64,000 bases of DNA, taken from NCBI RefSeq assembly GCF_002208095.1, contig NZ_CP017990.1:3472001-3536000 (forward strand), in the 5' to 3' direction. Of the stretch, positions 1-9,675 are shown in pieces (positions within the stretch are counted from its first letter, which is position 1; each line of letters begins with the position of its first letter). The translations under genes were made by a program, and so were the position numbers. The DNA is from Enterobacter cloacae complex sp. ECNIH7. GTDB taxonomy: Bacteria > Pseudomonadota > Gammaproteobacteria > Enterobacterales > Enterobacteriaceae. The notes below the pieces were generated by a model that was given only the letters and a program-made list of their open reading frames with translations, was not told the origin of the DNA and ran no database searches.

Positions 1-492
1 TACCGCGTGGCCGGTTTCCGCCAGGGCTGGATGGTACTGAACGGTCCGAAAAAGCACGCCAAAGGCTATATTGAAGGGCTGGAGATGCTGGCTTCCATGC
101 GTTTATGTGCCAACGTTCCGGCGCAGCACGCGATCCAGACGGCGCTCGGCGGCTATCAGAGCATTAGCGAGTTCATCGTTCCCGGTGGTCGCCTGTATGA
201 ACAGCGCAACCGCGCGTGGGAGCTGATCAACGATATCCCGGGCGTCTCCTGCGTGAAGCCGAATGGCGCGCTCTATATGTTCCCGAAAATTGACGCGAAG
301 CGCTTTAATATTCACGACGACCAGAAAATGGTGCTCGATTTCCTGCTGCAGGAAAAAGTGCTGCTGGTTCAGGGTACGGCGTTTAACTGGCCGTGGCCTG
401 ATCACGTGCGCATCGTGACGCTGCCGCGCGAAGACGATCTCGAAATGGCCATCAGCCGCTTCGGGCGCTTCCTCTCCGGATACCATCAGTAA
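1..492 (+). CDS. alaA: Alanine aminotransferase AlaA, 3' part (5' end outside window)
   Basis: The reading frame is open from base 1 (YRVAGFRQGW...) to the TAA after SGYHQ. It matches the C-terminal 160 or so residues of the AlaA (YfbQ) PLP-dependent class I/II aminotransferase, which makes alanine from pyruvate and glutamate in the cytoplasm. The PLP-binding lysine lies just upstream of the visible part (family motif SKTYR). The conserved C-terminal arginine that binds the substrate carboxylate should be the one in the DHVRIVTLP stretch. The gene is followed by a strong stem-loop and then by yfbR, as in E. coli. Identity is secure from sequence similarity; only the start is missing. Confidence 0.95.
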   Translation, partial: YRVAGFRQGWMVLNGPKKHAKGYIEGLEMLASMRLCANVPAQHAIQTALGGYQSISEFIVPGGRLYEQRNRAWELINDIPGVSCVKPNGALYMFPKIDAKRFNIHDDQKMVLDFLLQEKVLLVQGTAFNWPWPDHVRIVTLPREDDLEMAISRFGRFLSGYHQ

Positions 493-497
493 TCTTA

Positions 498-525
498 AAA
501 TCAGGCTACTTCGGTAGCCTGATTT
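498..525 (+). terminator. Stem-loop after alaA
   Basis: A perfect 12-bp stem around a TTCG tetraloop follows the alaA stop codon. The downstream arm ends in TTT but there is no long U-tract, so it may act partly as an mRNA-stabilising hairpin. Confidence 0.8.
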
Positions 526-586
526 GCATCTTCCCTCCCCTCCCCGCACAATGAACGCCTGTCGCAGTGAAGACAAAAGGTAACCT

Positions 587-1186
587 ATGAGTCAGAGTCA
601 TTTCTTTGCCCACCTCTCCCGCCTGAAACTCATCAACCGCTGGCCGCTGATGCGCAATGTCCGCACGGAAAATGTCTCAGAGCACAGTCTGCAGGTTGCG
701 ATGGTCGCTCACGCGCTGGCCGCCATTAAAAACCGCAAATTCAACGGTCAGGTCAATCCAGAGCGCATTGCCCTGCTGGCGATGTACCACGATGCGTCAG
801 AAGTGCTGACCGGCGACCTGCCTACGCCGGTGAAATATTTCAACTCGCAGATTGCGCAGGAATACAAGGCCATCGAAAAGATTGCCCAGCAGAAGCTGAT
901 TGACATGGTGCCGGACGAGTTGCGCGACATCTTTGAGCCACTCATCGATGAGCATCAGTACACGGAAGATGAAAAGTCGCTGGTCAAACAGGCCGACGCG
1001 CTCTGCGCCTACCTGAAGTGCCTGGAAGAGCTGTCTGCAGGGAATAACGAATTTTTACTGGCGAAAACGCGTCTGGAAAAAACGCTGGAATCCCGCCGCA
1101 GCGAAGAGATGGACTATTTTATGCAGGTGTTTGTGCCGAGCTTCCATCTGTCTCTGGATGAGATCAGCCAGGATTCACCGTTGTAA
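587..1186 (+). CDS. yfbR: 5'-deoxynucleotidase YfbR
   Basis: This 199-residue protein has the same length as E. coli YfbR, an HD-domain phosphohydrolase that dephosphorylates deoxyribonucleoside 5'-monophosphates and works in dUMP/thymidylate supply. The metal site is visible: H33 in the SEHSLQ stretch, the paired HD in AMYHDASEV near residue 68-69, and a later aspartate in [13 protein letters not shown]. The ATG is preceded by AAAGGT. It lies between the alaA hairpin and a REP pair, convergent with yfbS, and is probably transcribed alone. Confidence 0.95.
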   Translation: MSQSHFFAHLSRLKLINRWPLMRNVRTENVSEHSLQVAMVAHALAAIKNRKFNGQVNPERIALLAMYHDASEVLTGDLPTPVKYFNSQIAQEYKAIEKIAQQKLIDMVPDELRDIFEPLIDEHQYTEDEKSLVKQADALCAYLKCLEELSAGNNEFLLAKTRLEKTLESRRSEEMDYFMQVFVPSFHLSLDEISQDSPL

Positions 1187-1190
1187 TCTG

Positions 1191-1264
1191 TTTGCCCCGC
1201 AGCGCTGCGCTTGCAGGGCCTACGGGTTGTTGGCCGGGTAAGGCGCAGCCGCCGCCCGGCAAAA
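1191..1264. repeat. REP pair (BIME) between yfbR and yfbS
   Basis: Two GC-rich REP-like units in opposite orientation (GCAGCGCTGCGCTTGC and GGCCGGGTAAGGCGCAGCCG) fill the gap between the convergent stop codons of yfbR and yfbS. The same family occurs after flk at 33838-33916, and single units occur after pta and before hisP. Confidence 0.8.
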
Positions 1265-1267
1265 TTA

Positions 1268-3100
1268 TCAGAACGGGAACAGAACCGGTATCAATACCAC
1301 GCACACCACCATCACCAGCACGGTGAACGGCACGCCCAGCTTCACGAAATCACTGAACCTATAATTCCCGGGCCCCAGCACCAGCGTATTCACCGGTGAA
1401 GAAACTGGCGTCATAAACGCCGCGGAGGCCGCCATTGCGACCATCATCGCAAAGGGATACGGCGACACGCCCATGGATTTGGCCATCGCCAGCGCAATCG
1501 GCGCCATCAGCACCGCCGTCGCGGTGTTGGAGATAAACAGACCGATGGTGGCGCACATGATAAACAGACAGACCAGCATCATGTACGGCCCATACCCGCC
1601 CCCAACATCCATTAAGCCTCTAACGATCAGATCCACCCCGCCGGTTTTTTGCAGCGCCAGGGCAAAAGGCATCATCCCGACAATGAGGATAATGCTCGGC
1701 CAGTGAATAGCTTTATACGCGCTTTCGGCGTCAATGCAGCGGAATTTCCCCATCAACAGGCAGGCGATAATTGCCGCGACCGGATTGGGAATTTCATCGG
1801 TCAGCATCAGCGCCACCATCAGCACCAGACAAAAAATCGCGTGGGGCGCCTGGCTGTGCGCCGGGGAGGCGTCGCTCTCCTCGACAGGCATGTTGAGCAC
1901 CACAAAATCGCGCCCTTTTTGCCCGAGCTGGCTTATCAGCTTCCAGTTACCGACAACCAGGAAGATATCGCCCAGCAGGATCGGCTCATCCACCACAGCC
2001 CCTTCCATCGCCACGCCATCGCGCTTCAGCCCCACGACATTCAGGCCATAGCGGGTTCGGAATCCCATTTCCCGCACGGTTTTGCCCAGCAGTTCCGACT
2101 CCGGGATCAGCGATACTTCGGCCATGCCGACATCCAGCGCCTGATCGGAGAAATACTCCCCGCGCAGCACCATCGGTTCCAGCAGCTGTTCGCTGCAAAA
2201 CTCGCGCAGATCCACGTCAGCGGTCGACATATCAATCAGCAGGACGTCCCGCGCGCGGAATTCCGACACCCCGTTAACGTTGACAATCACCCGGCGAAAA
2301 CGACGCCAGCGCTCTACGCCGATCACGTTCGCGCCATAGCGCTCACGCAGCTTCAGGTCGTCAAGACGCTGTCCCACCATCGGCGAGCCGGGGCGAATAG
2401 CCAGACGGCGCGCGCGCCCGGTGAGACGATACTCTTTAATCAGATCGCGGAAGGTGCGTCGCTTCCACCCTTCTTTATTTTTGTCCTGTTTTTCACCTTT
2501 CAGGGCAAACCGGGTCAGCAGCATGTAGACCACGCCCAACACCAGAATGACCAGCCCGAGCGGGGTGACGCTGAAAAAACTGAAGCCCTGGAATCCTTCC
2601 CGGATAAGCTCGCTGTTGACGACCAGGTTCGGCGGCGTTGCCACCAGCGTCATCATGCCGCTGATCAAACCGGCAAAACTCAGGGGCATCATCAGACGCG
2701 ACGGCGAGATCTGCATCCGCATGGAGACGCTCAGCACCACCGGGATAAAGATGGCGACCACGCCCGTTGAGCTCATAAACGCCCCCAGCCCGGCGACTGT
2801 CACCATAAGGTAGATCAGCATTTTGGTTTCGCTGCTGCCCGCCACCTTGACCAGCCACGACCCCATGATGGTTGCCACGCCGGTACGCACCAGCCCATCA
2901 CCGATAATAAACAGGGCGGCAATCAGGATAACGTTGGGATCGCTAAACCCGGAGAAGGCTTCCGGCAGCGTGAGCGTACCGCTCAGCACAAACGCGACGA
3001 TGACAAACAAGGCGACGGCGTCCATGCGTGCCTTGCCCGTTGCAAAAAGAAGGATGGCGATTAAAAGCAGGCTCAGGACCCAAATCAGTTCACCGTTCAC
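1268..3100 (-). CDS. yfbS: SLC13-type membrane transporter YfbS with two TrkA-C domains
   Basis: The 610-residue protein matches YfbS. It has an N-terminal membrane half (about residues 1-200), a soluble central part with two RCK/TrkA-C domains (about 220-300 and 310-395) that usually bind small ligands, and a C-terminal membrane half (about 410-610) carrying the [17 protein letters not shown] and [17 protein letters not shown] motifs of the divalent anion:sodium symporter superfamily. The transported substrate is not known to me. It follows hxpA with a terminator between, so it likely has its own promoter. The GTG/ATG choice is clear: the ATG at 3100 gives [10 protein letters not shown] as in the family. 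Confidence 0.92.
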   Translation of the reverse strand: MNGELIWVLSLLLIAILLFATGKARMDAVALFVIVAFVLSGTLTLPEAFSGFSDPNVILIAALFIIGDGLVRTGVATIMGSWLVKVAGSSETKMLIYLMVTVAGLGAFMSSTGVVAIFIPVVLSVSMRMQISPSRLMMPLSFAGLISGMMTLVATPPNLVVNSELIREGFQGFSFFSVTPLGLVILVLGVVYMLLTRFALKGEKQDKNKEGWKRRTFRDLIKEYRLTGRARRLAIRPGSPMVGQRLDDLKLRERYGANVIGVERWRRFRRVIVNVNGVSEFRARDVLLIDMSTADVDLREFCSEQLLEPMVLRGEYFSDQALDVGMAEVSLIPESELLGKTVREMGFRTRYGLNVVGLKRDGVAMEGAVVDEPILLGDIFLVVGNWKLISQLGQKGRDFVVLNMPVEESDASPAHSQAPHAIFCLVLMVALMLTDEIPNPVAAIIACLLMGKFRCIDAESAYKAIHWPSIILIVGMMPFALALQKTGGVDLIVRGLMDVGGGYGPYMMLVCLFIMCATIGLFISNTATAVLMAPIALAMAKSMGVSPYPFAMMVAMAASAAFMTPVSSPVNTLVLGPGNYRFSDFVKLGVPFTVLVMVVCVVLIPVLFPF

Positions 3101-3139
3101 AACATGTCCTTGTCAGTGGGAGATGAGGAATTTTGCCAT

Positions 3140-3164
3140 AAAAAAGCCCCAGCAATGTGGGGCT
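3140..3164 (-). terminator. Terminator after hxpA
   Basis: On the minus strand a short AGCCCC/GGGGCT stem with an 8-base loop is followed by a run of six T residues. It ends hxpA transcription before yfbS. Confidence 0.8.
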
Positions 3165-3175
3165 ATATCATGTGA

Positions 3176-3841
3176 TTACATTTTTAGCGAGACGGTTACA
3201 ACCCCGTCAGAGGCTTTCGAAACAGCCAGCGCCGTCAGTGAATCCAGCACAAAGTCTGCCTCCTCCAGGCGGGGAGATCCCGCCGGAACGTTAACGGCGA
3301 TAACGTGGCTTCCGGCGTTCAGCCCGGCCAGTACGCCAGCGGCCGCATCTTCCACCACCACGCACTCTGCGGGCGCTAGGCCCAGCAGTTCAGCGCCCAG
3401 TAAAAACGCGTCGGGCTCCGGTTTACCGCGCTTTACGCGCTCCGCAGTGATAAACACTTCCGGCTTCGGTAAACCTGCCGCCTTATGACGGGCGTGGGCG
3501 ACGGGAATGGAGCCAGAGGTGACGATAGCCCACGGGATCTGCGCCTCGTTCAGATGCTCAAGCAATTCGCGCGCGCCCGGTAAGGCTGTGATGCCGTCCG
3601 TATCCGTGGCTTCAATGTGTTCCAGGTATTTGAACTCCGCCTGAATTTCGTCCTCAGAGCGTCCGGCCAGGAAGTGCCGTAGCGAGGTGATGGCCTGTTT
3701 GCCATGGATAAAATTCAGCACGTCCTGATGGTCGATGCCATGTCGGTCAGCCCAATGGCACCACGAACGCTCCACAACCGGCAGCGAATCCACCAGCGTA
3801 CCGTCCAGATCAAACAGAAAACCTCTACACTGCACACGCAC
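3176..3841 (-). CDS. hxpA: Sugar phosphatase HxpA (YfbT), HAD superfamily
   Basis: The 221-residue protein carries the HAD motif I FLFDLDGTLVDSL near residue 9-21, motif II VTSG near 111-114, the motif III lysine in RVKRGKPEPDAFLLG and motif IV VVEDAAAGVLAG. This matches YfbT/HxpA, a cytoplasmic phosphatase acting on small sugar phosphates. It is read leftward directly after yfbU with a 5-base gap, so the two are probably co-transcribed. Start is ATG giving MRVQCRGF, similar to E. coli. Confidence 0.93.
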   Translation of the reverse strand: MRVQCRGFLFDLDGTLVDSLPVVERSWCHWADRHGIDHQDVLNFIHGKQAITSLRHFLAGRSEDEIQAEFKYLEHIEATDTDGITALPGARELLEHLNEAQIPWAIVTSGSIPVAHARHKAAGLPKPEVFITAERVKRGKPEPDAFLLGAELLGLAPAECVVVEDAAAGVLAGLNAGSHVIAVNVPAGSPRLEEADFVLDSLTALAVSKASDGVVTVSLKM

Positions 3842-3846
3842 CTCCG

Positions 3847-4341
3847 TCAGGCGTTAATGATTTGTTGAATTTCGTTGCTGCTTAAATGGTACTGACGCGG
3901 GCAGGCGTGCCACGCGCTTAGCATACGCTGATATTTTTCCCACATTGGGGTCTGCGCGTTGAAGCCGTGGGTGCCCGCGTCAAAGTGGGTATAACGCCCT
4001 TCTGTATTCACCATAAAGCGAACATAGCTCAGATAACGCGCTTCCGTTGCGGCATCAAAGCCTAAGAAAGTCACGCGGCGCTCGTCAATGGACTGCTGAT
4101 CTTTGAGATTCGTCCAGGAGACGTGCAGAGCGTGATACATCTCCATAATGTCGATCACGATGCGACAGGTTTCTTCTTTCAGCTCGCCAAACTCGCGGTC
4201 CAGTTCGCGCATTTGCAAACCAAAACCGCGTTCGACGATGGTTTGCAGGCGGCTGTAGCGCGCAGCGTTATCGGGATCAAGCATAGTCATCATCTTGTAC
4301 TGGTTAGACAAAATCAGACGTTGAGCATGGGTCATTTCCAT
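3847..4341 (-). CDS. yfbU: YfbU family protein
   Basis: The 164-residue product starting [18 protein letters not shown] matches the YfbU family in length and sequence. A start seven codons earlier is possible, but the ATG at 4341 reproduces the usual N-terminus. YfbU has been linked to toxicity phenotypes when over-expressed in E. coli, but I know of no firm biochemical role. It is mostly helical, without signal peptide or membrane segment. It precedes hxpA closely in the same direction. Confidence 0.93.
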   Translation of the reverse strand: MEMTHAQRLILSNQYKMMTMLDPDNAARYSRLQTIVERGFGLQMRELDREFGELKEETCRIVIDIMEMYHALHVSWTNLKDQQSIDERRVTFLGFDAATEARYLSYVRFMVNTEGRYTHFDAGTHGFNAQTPMWEKYQRMLSAWHACPRQYHLSSNEIQQIINA

Positions 4342-4433
4342 CTTTCGACTCCTGTAGCGCATTGCACTTTAAAAAAAAGACACGGTAACTGATTGTTACT
4401 GTGCCTTCTTTTCGTCGTCGTTTCGATGATCAA

Positions 4434-4889
4434 TCACAAGTCATCGAGGAATGTTTTATCCAGTTGCTTAAAAGCGCGCTTTAAGGTGTCCGCCAGCGCC
4501 TGGTAGTCCGGCTTGCCTTCAACCGGGGCGAGCGCCTGCCCGGCCTCCTCCAGTTTTCCGCGCACTTCATAAAACCAGTGTAAAATAGATGGGGGAAGTG
4601 GCGTGATGGAGCGTTTACCTAACCACCACAGGCCCTGCATCGGCAGGCTTAATGCGAAGAGCGCCGTCGCGACGGCAGGGCCAAGCTGGCCGCCCAACGC
4701 AATCTGCCAGCACAGCGTAAAGACAGCGACTGGCGGCATAAAGCGAATCGCATAGCGCGTGGCGCGAATGGTGCGATTCTCAATGAACATCGGCGCAAGG
4801 CGCTTTTCCATCGGCCACGTCTTTGCGTAATGCTGTCCCCGACGAAACAGACTAAAGAAATTTACGGACGGGTTCTCTGGTGTCGACAT
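4434..4889 (-). CDS. yfbV: UPF0208 membrane protein YfbV
   Basis: The 151-residue protein matches YfbV (DUF412). Two hydrophobic segments lie at about residues 45-65 and 70-90, between an N-terminal soluble part with [10 protein letters not shown] and a C-terminal soluble tail. In E. coli YfbV has been reported to affect Ter macrodomain insulation; the molecular role remains open. It stands alone, divergent from ackA across a 337-base regulatory gap. Confidence 0.92.
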   Translation of the reverse strand: MSTPENPSVNFFSLFRRGQHYAKTWPMEKRLAPMFIENRTIRATRYAIRFMPPVAVFTLCWQIALGGQLGPAVATALFALSLPMQGLWWLGKRSITPLPPSILHWFYEVRGKLEEAGQALAPVEGKPDYQALADTLKRAFKQLDKTFLDDL

Positions 4890-5226
4890 GGCTGTACCTC
4901 AACTTCACATATAAAAATTAAAATTTTCGTGCAAAACCACAACAAGCTATGACAACGTTCAAAATATTTTGTCATCTCTACCCCGTATCGGGTATCCTGT
5001 GCCAGCCTGATAGGGCCTTAGACGAGAATCATTAACTCGTCAAATTATTGCACATTATGCCATTGGCTGAAAATTGTGCAAAATGGCATAAAATCATAGT
5101 TATTTCTTCCATCATGCCACAATGTTCGTTTGGCATGATGTTAATCATAAATGTCTGAGTCATCATGCGTTACGCTGTTAGACTCACTGACGTTTTTTTA
5201 GCCACGTATCAATAATAGGTACTTCC
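4890..5226. promoter_or_regulatory. yfbV-ackA divergent intergenic region
   Basis: This 337-base AT-rich gap carries the control region of ackA-pta. Two inverted repeats share the core TGGCAT: TATGCCATT (5056-5064) with AATGGCATA (5082-5090), and ATCATGCCA (5111-5119) with TGGCATGAT (5131-5139). Just after them GTTAATCATAAATGTC (5140-5155) resembles an ArcA box. No gene is seen here. Confidence 0.55.
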
Positions 5227-6429
5227 ATGTCGAGTAAGTTAGTACTGGTTCTGAACTGCGGTAGCTCCTCACTGAAATTCGCCATCATCGATGCGCTCAA
5301 CGGTGACGAATACCTCTCTGGTTTGGCCGAATGTTTCCATCTGCCTGAAGCACGTATCAAGTGGAAGATGGACGGCAGCAAACAAGAAGCGGCTTTAGGT
5401 GCAGGCGCCGCTCACAGTGAAGCGCTGAACTTTATCGTTAACACTATTCTGGCACAAAAACCAGAACTGTCTGCTCAGCTGACTGCGATTGGTCACCGTA
5501 TCGTCCACGGCGGCGAAAAATACACCAGCTCCGTCGTCATCGACGAATCTGTGATCCAGGGCATCAAGGACTCTGCGTCCTTCGCACCGCTGCACAACCC
5601 GGCTCACCTGATCGGTATCGCTGAAGCGCTGAAATCCTTCCCGAATCTGAAAGACAAAAACGTGGCCGTATTCGACACCGCGTTCCATCAGACCATGCCG
5701 GAAGAGTCTTACCTCTATGCCCTGCCATACAGCCTGTACAAAGAACACGGCGTACGTCGCTACGGCGCGCACGGCACCAGCCACTTCTATGTGACTCAGG
5801 AAGCCGCAAAAGTTCTGAACAAGCCGGTTGAAGAACTGAACATCATCACCTGCCACCTGGGCAACGGTGGTTCTGTTTCCGCTATCCGCAACGGTAAATG
5901 TGTTGATACTTCCATGGGTCTGACCCCGCTGGAAGGTCTGGTGATGGGTACTCGTTCCGGTGACATCGACCCGGCGATCATCTTCCACCTGCACGACACC
6001 CTGGGCATGAGCGTTGACCAGATCAACAAAATGCTGACTAAAGAGTCTGGCCTGCTGGGTCTGACCGAAGTCACCAGCGACTGCCGTTACGTTGAAGACA
6101 ACTACGCAGAGAAAGAAGACGCTAAACGTGCAATGGACGTTTACTGCCACCGTCTGGCGAAGTACATCGGCTCTTACACTGCGCTGATGGAAGGCCGTCT
6201 GGACGCGGTTATCTTCACCGGTGGTATCGGTGAGAACGCGGCAATGGTTCGTGAACTGTCCCTGGGCAAACTGGGCGTTCTGGGCTTCGACGTTGATCAC
6301 GAGCGTAACCTGGCTGCCCGCTTCGGCAAGTCTGGCTTCATCAACAAAGAAGGCACCCGCCCTGCTCTCGTTATCCCAACTAACGAAGAACTGGTCATTG
6401 CGCAAGACGCGCACCGCCTGACTGCCTGA
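5227..6429 (+). CDS. ackA: Acetate kinase AckA
   Basis: The 400-residue protein is acetate kinase, which converts acetyl phosphate and ADP to acetate and ATP in overflow metabolism and fermentation. ASKHA-fold signatures are visible: the N-terminal [25 protein letters not shown] with the catalytic aspartate near 148, [20 protein letters not shown], and [11 protein letters not shown] near the C-terminus. Length matches the family. The pta gene follows by 76 bases, with a stem-loop between them, so they form an operon with possible partial attenuation. Codon use is strongly biased, as in highly expressed genes. Confidence 0.98.
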   Translation: MSSKLVLVLNCGSSSLKFAIIDALNGDEYLSGLAECFHLPEARIKWKMDGSKQEAALGAGAAHSEALNFIVNTILAQKPELSAQLTAIGHRIVHGGEKYTSSVVIDESVIQGIKDSASFAPLHNPAHLIGIAEALKSFPNLKDKNVAVFDTAFHQTMPEESYLYALPYSLYKEHGVRRYGAHGTSHFYVTQEAAKVLNKPVEELNIITCHLGNGGSVSAIRNGKCVDTSMGLTPLEGLVMGTRSGDIDPAIIFHLHDTLGMSVDQINKMLTKESGLLGLTEVTSDCRYVEDNYAEKEDAKRAMDVYCHRLAKYIGSYTALMEGRLDAVIFTGGIGENAAMVRELSLGKLGVLGFDVDHERNLAARFGKSGFINKEGTRPALVIPTNEELVIAQDAHRLTA

Positions 6430-6434
6430 TTCCA

Positions 6435-6464
6435 CACCGCCAGCAATGCTGGCGGTGCTGTTTT
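6435..6464 (+). terminator. Stem-loop between ackA and pta
   Basis: A 10-bp perfect GC-rich stem (CACCGCCAGC/GCTGGCGGTG, loop AAT) is followed after three bases by TTTT. It may end some ackA transcripts or protect the 3' end before pta. Confidence 0.65.
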
Positions 6465-6505
6465 GTAACCCGCCCAATTGCGGCGGTAACGAAAGAGGAT
6501 AAACC

Positions 6506-8647
6506 GTGTCCCGTACTATTATGCTGATCCCTACCGGAACCAGCGTCGGCCTGACCAGCGTCAGCCTTGGCGTTATCCGTGCTATGGAACGCAAAGGCGT
6601 TCGTCTGAGCGTCTTTAAGCCAATTGCCCAGCCACGTGCCGGTGGCGATGCGCCAGACCAGACCACCACCATCGTTCGCAAGAACTCCAATCTGCCAGCG
6701 GCTGAACCGCTGAAGATGAGCCACGTTGAATCTCTGCTGTCCAGCAACCAGAAAGACGTGCTGATGGAAGAGATCATCGCCAACTACCATGCTAACGCGC
6801 AAGACGCGGAAGTGGTGATGGTTGAAGGTCTGGTCCCGACGCGCAAACACCAGTTTGCCCAGTCTCTGAACTTTGAAATCGCGAAAACCCTGAACGCAGA
6901 GATCGTTTTCGTGATGTCTCAGGGCACCGACACCCCAGAGCAGCTGAACGAGCGTATCGAACTGACGCGCAGCAGCTTCGGCGGCGCGAAAAACACTAAC
7001 ATCACCGGCGTGATCGTGAACAAGCTGAACGCACCGGTGGATGAGCAGGGCCGTACTCGCCCTGACCTGTCCGAGATCTTCGATGACTCTTCCAAAGCGA
7101 AAGTCATCAAAGTTGACCCGGCTAAGCTGCAGGAATCCAGCCCGCTTCCGGTTCTGGGCGCGGTGCCATGGAGCTTCGATCTGATTGCCACTCGTGCAAT
7201 CGATATGGCGCGTCACCTGAACGCCACTATCGTTAACGAAGGCGACATCAACACCCGCCGCGTGAAGTCCGTAACCTTCTGTGCGCGCAGCATTCCGCAC
7301 ATGCTGGAACACTTCCGCGCTGGTTCCCTGCTGGTGACCTCCGCAGATCGTCCTGACGTGCTGGTTGCCGCCTGCCTGGCAGCGATGAACGGCGTGGAAA
7401 TCGGTGCGATCCTGCTGACCGGTGCCTACGAGATGGACCCACGCGTCAGCAAGCTGTGCGAACGCGCGTTCGCTACCGGCCTGCCGGTCTTCATGGTGAA
7501 CACCAACACCTGGCAGACCTCCCTGAGCCTGCAGAGCTTCAACCTGGAAGTGCCGGTTGATGACCACGAGCGTATCGAGAAAGTTCAGGAATACGTTGCG
7601 GGCTACATCAACGCAGACTGGATCGAATCCCTGACTGCAACCTCCGAGCGCAGCCGCCGCCTGTCTCCTCCAGCATTCCGTTATCAGCTGACCGAGCTGG
7701 CGCGTAAAGCGGGCAAACGCGTTGTTCTGCCAGAAGGCGACGAACCACGTACCGTTAAAGCAGCTGCTATCTGTGCAGAGCGCGGCATCGCGACCTGCGT
7801 TCTGCTGGGTAACCCGGATGAGATCACCCGCGTAGCGGCCTCTCAGGGCGTTGAGCTGGGCGCTGGCATCGAAATCGTTGACCCGGAAGTGGTTCGCGAA
7901 AGCTACGTTGCCCGTCTGGTTGAGCTGCGTAAGAGCAAGGGCATGACCGAAGCCGTTGCGCGCGAACAGCTGGAAGACAACGTGGTGCTGGGCACGCTGA
8001 TGCTGGAGCAGGACGAAGTTGACGGTCTGGTTTCCGGTGCGGTTCACACCACGGCGAACACCATCCGCCCACCGCTGCAGCTGATCAAAACTGCACCGGG
8101 CAGCTCTCTGGTTTCTTCCGTGTTCTTCATGCTGCTGCCTGAACAGGTTTACGTTTATGGTGACTGCGCGATCAACCCGGATCCAACCGCAGAGCAGCTG
8201 GCAGAAATCGCTATCCAGTCCGCGGACTCCGCGATTGCCTTCGGTATCGAACCGCGCGTAGCGATGCTCTCCTACTCCACCGGTACCTCTGGTGCTGGTA
8301 GCGACGTAGAGAAAGTGCGTGAAGCGACCCGTCTGGCGCAGGAAAAACGCCCTGACCTGATGATCGACGGTCCGCTGCAGTACGACGCCGCCGTGATGGC
8401 CGACGTTGCGAAATCCAAAGCGCCGAACTCGCCGGTTGCAGGTCGCGCTACCGTGTTCATCTTCCCGGATCTGAACACCGGTAACACCACCTATAAAGCG
8501 GTGCAGCGTTCAGCAGACCTGATCTCCATCGGGCCAATGCTGCAGGGCATGCGCAAACCTGTGAACGACCTGTCTCGTGGCGCGCTGGTAGACGATATCG
8601 TCTATACCATCGCTCTGACCGCGATCCAGTCTTCGCAGCAGCAGTAA
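6506..8647 (+). CDS. pta: Phosphate acetyltransferase Pta (long form)
   Basis: The 713-residue enzyme exchanges acetyl-CoA and phosphate for acetyl phosphate and CoA. It has the three-part architecture of enterobacterial Pta: an N-terminal BioD-like P-loop-fold domain (about 1-210, [17 protein letters not shown]), a DRTGG domain (about 220-340) and the C-terminal PTA_PTB catalytic domain (about 385-708, with [11 protein letters not shown] and [16 protein letters not shown]). The length equals the long regulatory form rather than the 320-residue short form. GTG start with AAAGAGGA upstream. It pairs with ackA for acetyl phosphate turnover. Confidence 0.98.
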   Translation: MSRTIMLIPTGTSVGLTSVSLGVIRAMERKGVRLSVFKPIAQPRAGGDAPDQTTTIVRKNSNLPAAEPLKMSHVESLLSSNQKDVLMEEIIANYHANAQDAEVVMVEGLVPTRKHQFAQSLNFEIAKTLNAEIVFVMSQGTDTPEQLNERIELTRSSFGGAKNTNITGVIVNKLNAPVDEQGRTRPDLSEIFDDSSKAKVIKVDPAKLQESSPLPVLGAVPWSFDLIATRAIDMARHLNATIVNEGDINTRRVKSVTFCARSIPHMLEHFRAGSLLVTSADRPDVLVAACLAAMNGVEIGAILLTGAYEMDPRVSKLCERAFATGLPVFMVNTNTWQTSLSLQSFNLEVPVDDHERIEKVQEYVAGYINADWIESLTATSERSRRLSPPAFRYQLTELARKAGKRVVLPEGDEPRTVKAAAICAERGIATCVLLGNPDEITRVAASQGVELGAGIEIVDPEVVRESYVARLVELRKSKGMTEAVAREQLEDNVVLGTLMLEQDEVDGLVSGAVHTTANTIRPPLQLIKTAPGSSLVSSVFFMLLPEQVYVYGDCAINPDPTAEQLAEIAIQSADSAIAFGIEPRVAMLSYSTGTSGAGSDVEKVREATRLAQEKRPDLMIDGPLQYDAAVMADVAKSKAPNSPVAGRATVFIFPDLNTGNTTYKAVQRSADLISIGPMLQGMRKPVNDLSRGALVDDIVYTIALTAIQSSQQQ

Positions 8648-8654
8648 TGTTAAA

Positions 8655-8682
8655 AAGCCCGGTGGCGCTAGCGCTTACCGGG
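8655..8682. repeat. Single REP unit after pta
   Basis: GCCCGGTGGCGCTAGCGCTTACCGGGC forms an imperfect palindrome of the same REP family as at 1191-1264. It lies between the pta stop and the bidirectional terminator. Confidence 0.7.
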
Positions 8683-8686
8683 CAAC

Positions 8687-8719
8687 AAAAAGGCGACCAC
8701 TTAACGGGTCGCCTTTTTT
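8687..8719. terminator. Bidirectional terminator between pta and the transketolase operon
   Basis: A GGCGACC/GGTCGCC stem with A-run on the left and T-run on the right lies between the convergent pta and transketolase C-half genes, and can serve both strands. Confidence 0.85.
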
Positions 8720-8721
8720 AT

Positions 8722-9675
8722 TTACAGCAGCTCTCGCGCCGCCGATACAATGTCATGTGCCGTCAGGCCATACTCCTTCTGCAGGAAATCCTGCGTCCCC
8801 ACCTGTCCGTAACGCTCCTTGACGCCCACCCGCCGCATCGGTACCGGGCAGGTTTCCACCAGGACTTCCGCCACCGCCGATCCCAGCCCGTTGTGAATAC
8901 TGTGGTTTTCACAGGTGACGATGCGCCCGGTTTTCTCGGCGTAGTTTTTCACCAGCATCCGGTCGATGGGCTTCAGGGTAAACATGTCGATGACCGCCGC
9001 GCTTACCCCCTCCTGCTCAAGCTGGCGCGCCGCCTCCAGCGCTTCCGCCACCATGATGCCGTTGGCAATCAGGGTAATATCGGTTCCTTCGCGCAGCACG
9101 TTACCTTTGCCGATGGTGAAGGTTGAGCCCGGGGCGTACACGCTCGGCGCCTGCTTGCGGATGGTGCGTACCCAGTAAAAGCCTTCGAGGTCGATAAGCT
9201 GGCGCAGCACGTCCTCAAACATCACCGCGTCGGTCACCTCCAGCACCACCGAATGCGCCAGACCGCGTACGATGCCCATATCCTCAAACGACATATGTGT
9301 TCCGCCGTTATGGCAGGCCGTCACGCCCGCATCCGAGGCAATCACCTTCACGTTGTTGCGCTGATAGTCCAGGGACATAAACAGCTGGTCGAAGCAGCGA
9401 CGGCTGGCAAACGCGGTGAAGGTATGAACGAACGGTTTACGCCCGGTAAGCGACAGCCCCGCCGCCGTGCCGATGACGTTGGCCTCCATAATGCCGCAGT
9501 TAATCACGTGCTGCGGATAATCGCGCGCCACGCCGTCCATCGCCATCGAGCTCATCAGATCCGCTTCCAGGGCGATAATCTCGCTTCCCGCCTCAATCTG
9601 CTTTGCCACAAAGCCCGCGTAGACCTTACGCATCTCAACGGCGTCTTTCTCTCCTGCCGGTGCAACCTTAATCAT
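8722..9675 (-). CDS. Transketolase-like C-terminal subunit (Pyr and C-terminal domains)
   Basis: The 317-residue protein corresponds to the second half of transketolase. It has the pyrimidine-binding domain (about 10-180), with the catalytic glutamate expected in NCGIMEANVIGTAAGLSL, FASRRCFDQLFMSL and the His/Gly stretch ACHNGGTHMSFEDMG, followed by the transketolase C-terminal domain (about 195-310). Its first codons overlap the end of the N-half gene by 8 bases, so the two are translationally coupled and should form one heterodimeric TPP enzyme. Last gene of the PTS operon. Split transketolases of this kind occur in carbohydrate PTS clusters; the substrate is unknown. Confidence 0.9.
   Translation of the reverse strand: MIKVAPAGEKDAVEMRKVYAGFVAKQIEAGSEIIALEADLMSSMAMDGVARDYPQHVINCGIMEANVIGTAAGLSLTGRKPFVHTFTAFASRRCFDQLFMSLDYQRNNVKVIASDAGVTACHNGGTHMSFEDMGIVRGLAHSVVLEVTDAVMFEDVLRQLIDLEGFYWVRTIRKQAPSVYAPGSTFTIGKGNVLREGTDITLIANGIMVAEALEAARQLEQEGVSAAVIDMFTLKPIDRMLVKNYAEKTGRIVTCENHSIHNGLGSAVAEVLVETCPVPMRRVGVKERYGQVGTQDFLQKEYGLTAHDIVSAARELL

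Noticed and set aside
1649..2770. 373-codon plus-strand frame across yfbS
   Set aside because: Antisense to yfbS, very rich in His and Gln, no ribosome-binding site or domain.
5395..8047. Long minus-strand frames of 462 and 550 codons across ackA and pta
   Set aside because: They are antisense shadows of highly biased, well-recognised genes; products are rich in His, Arg, Gln and Val without any known domain.
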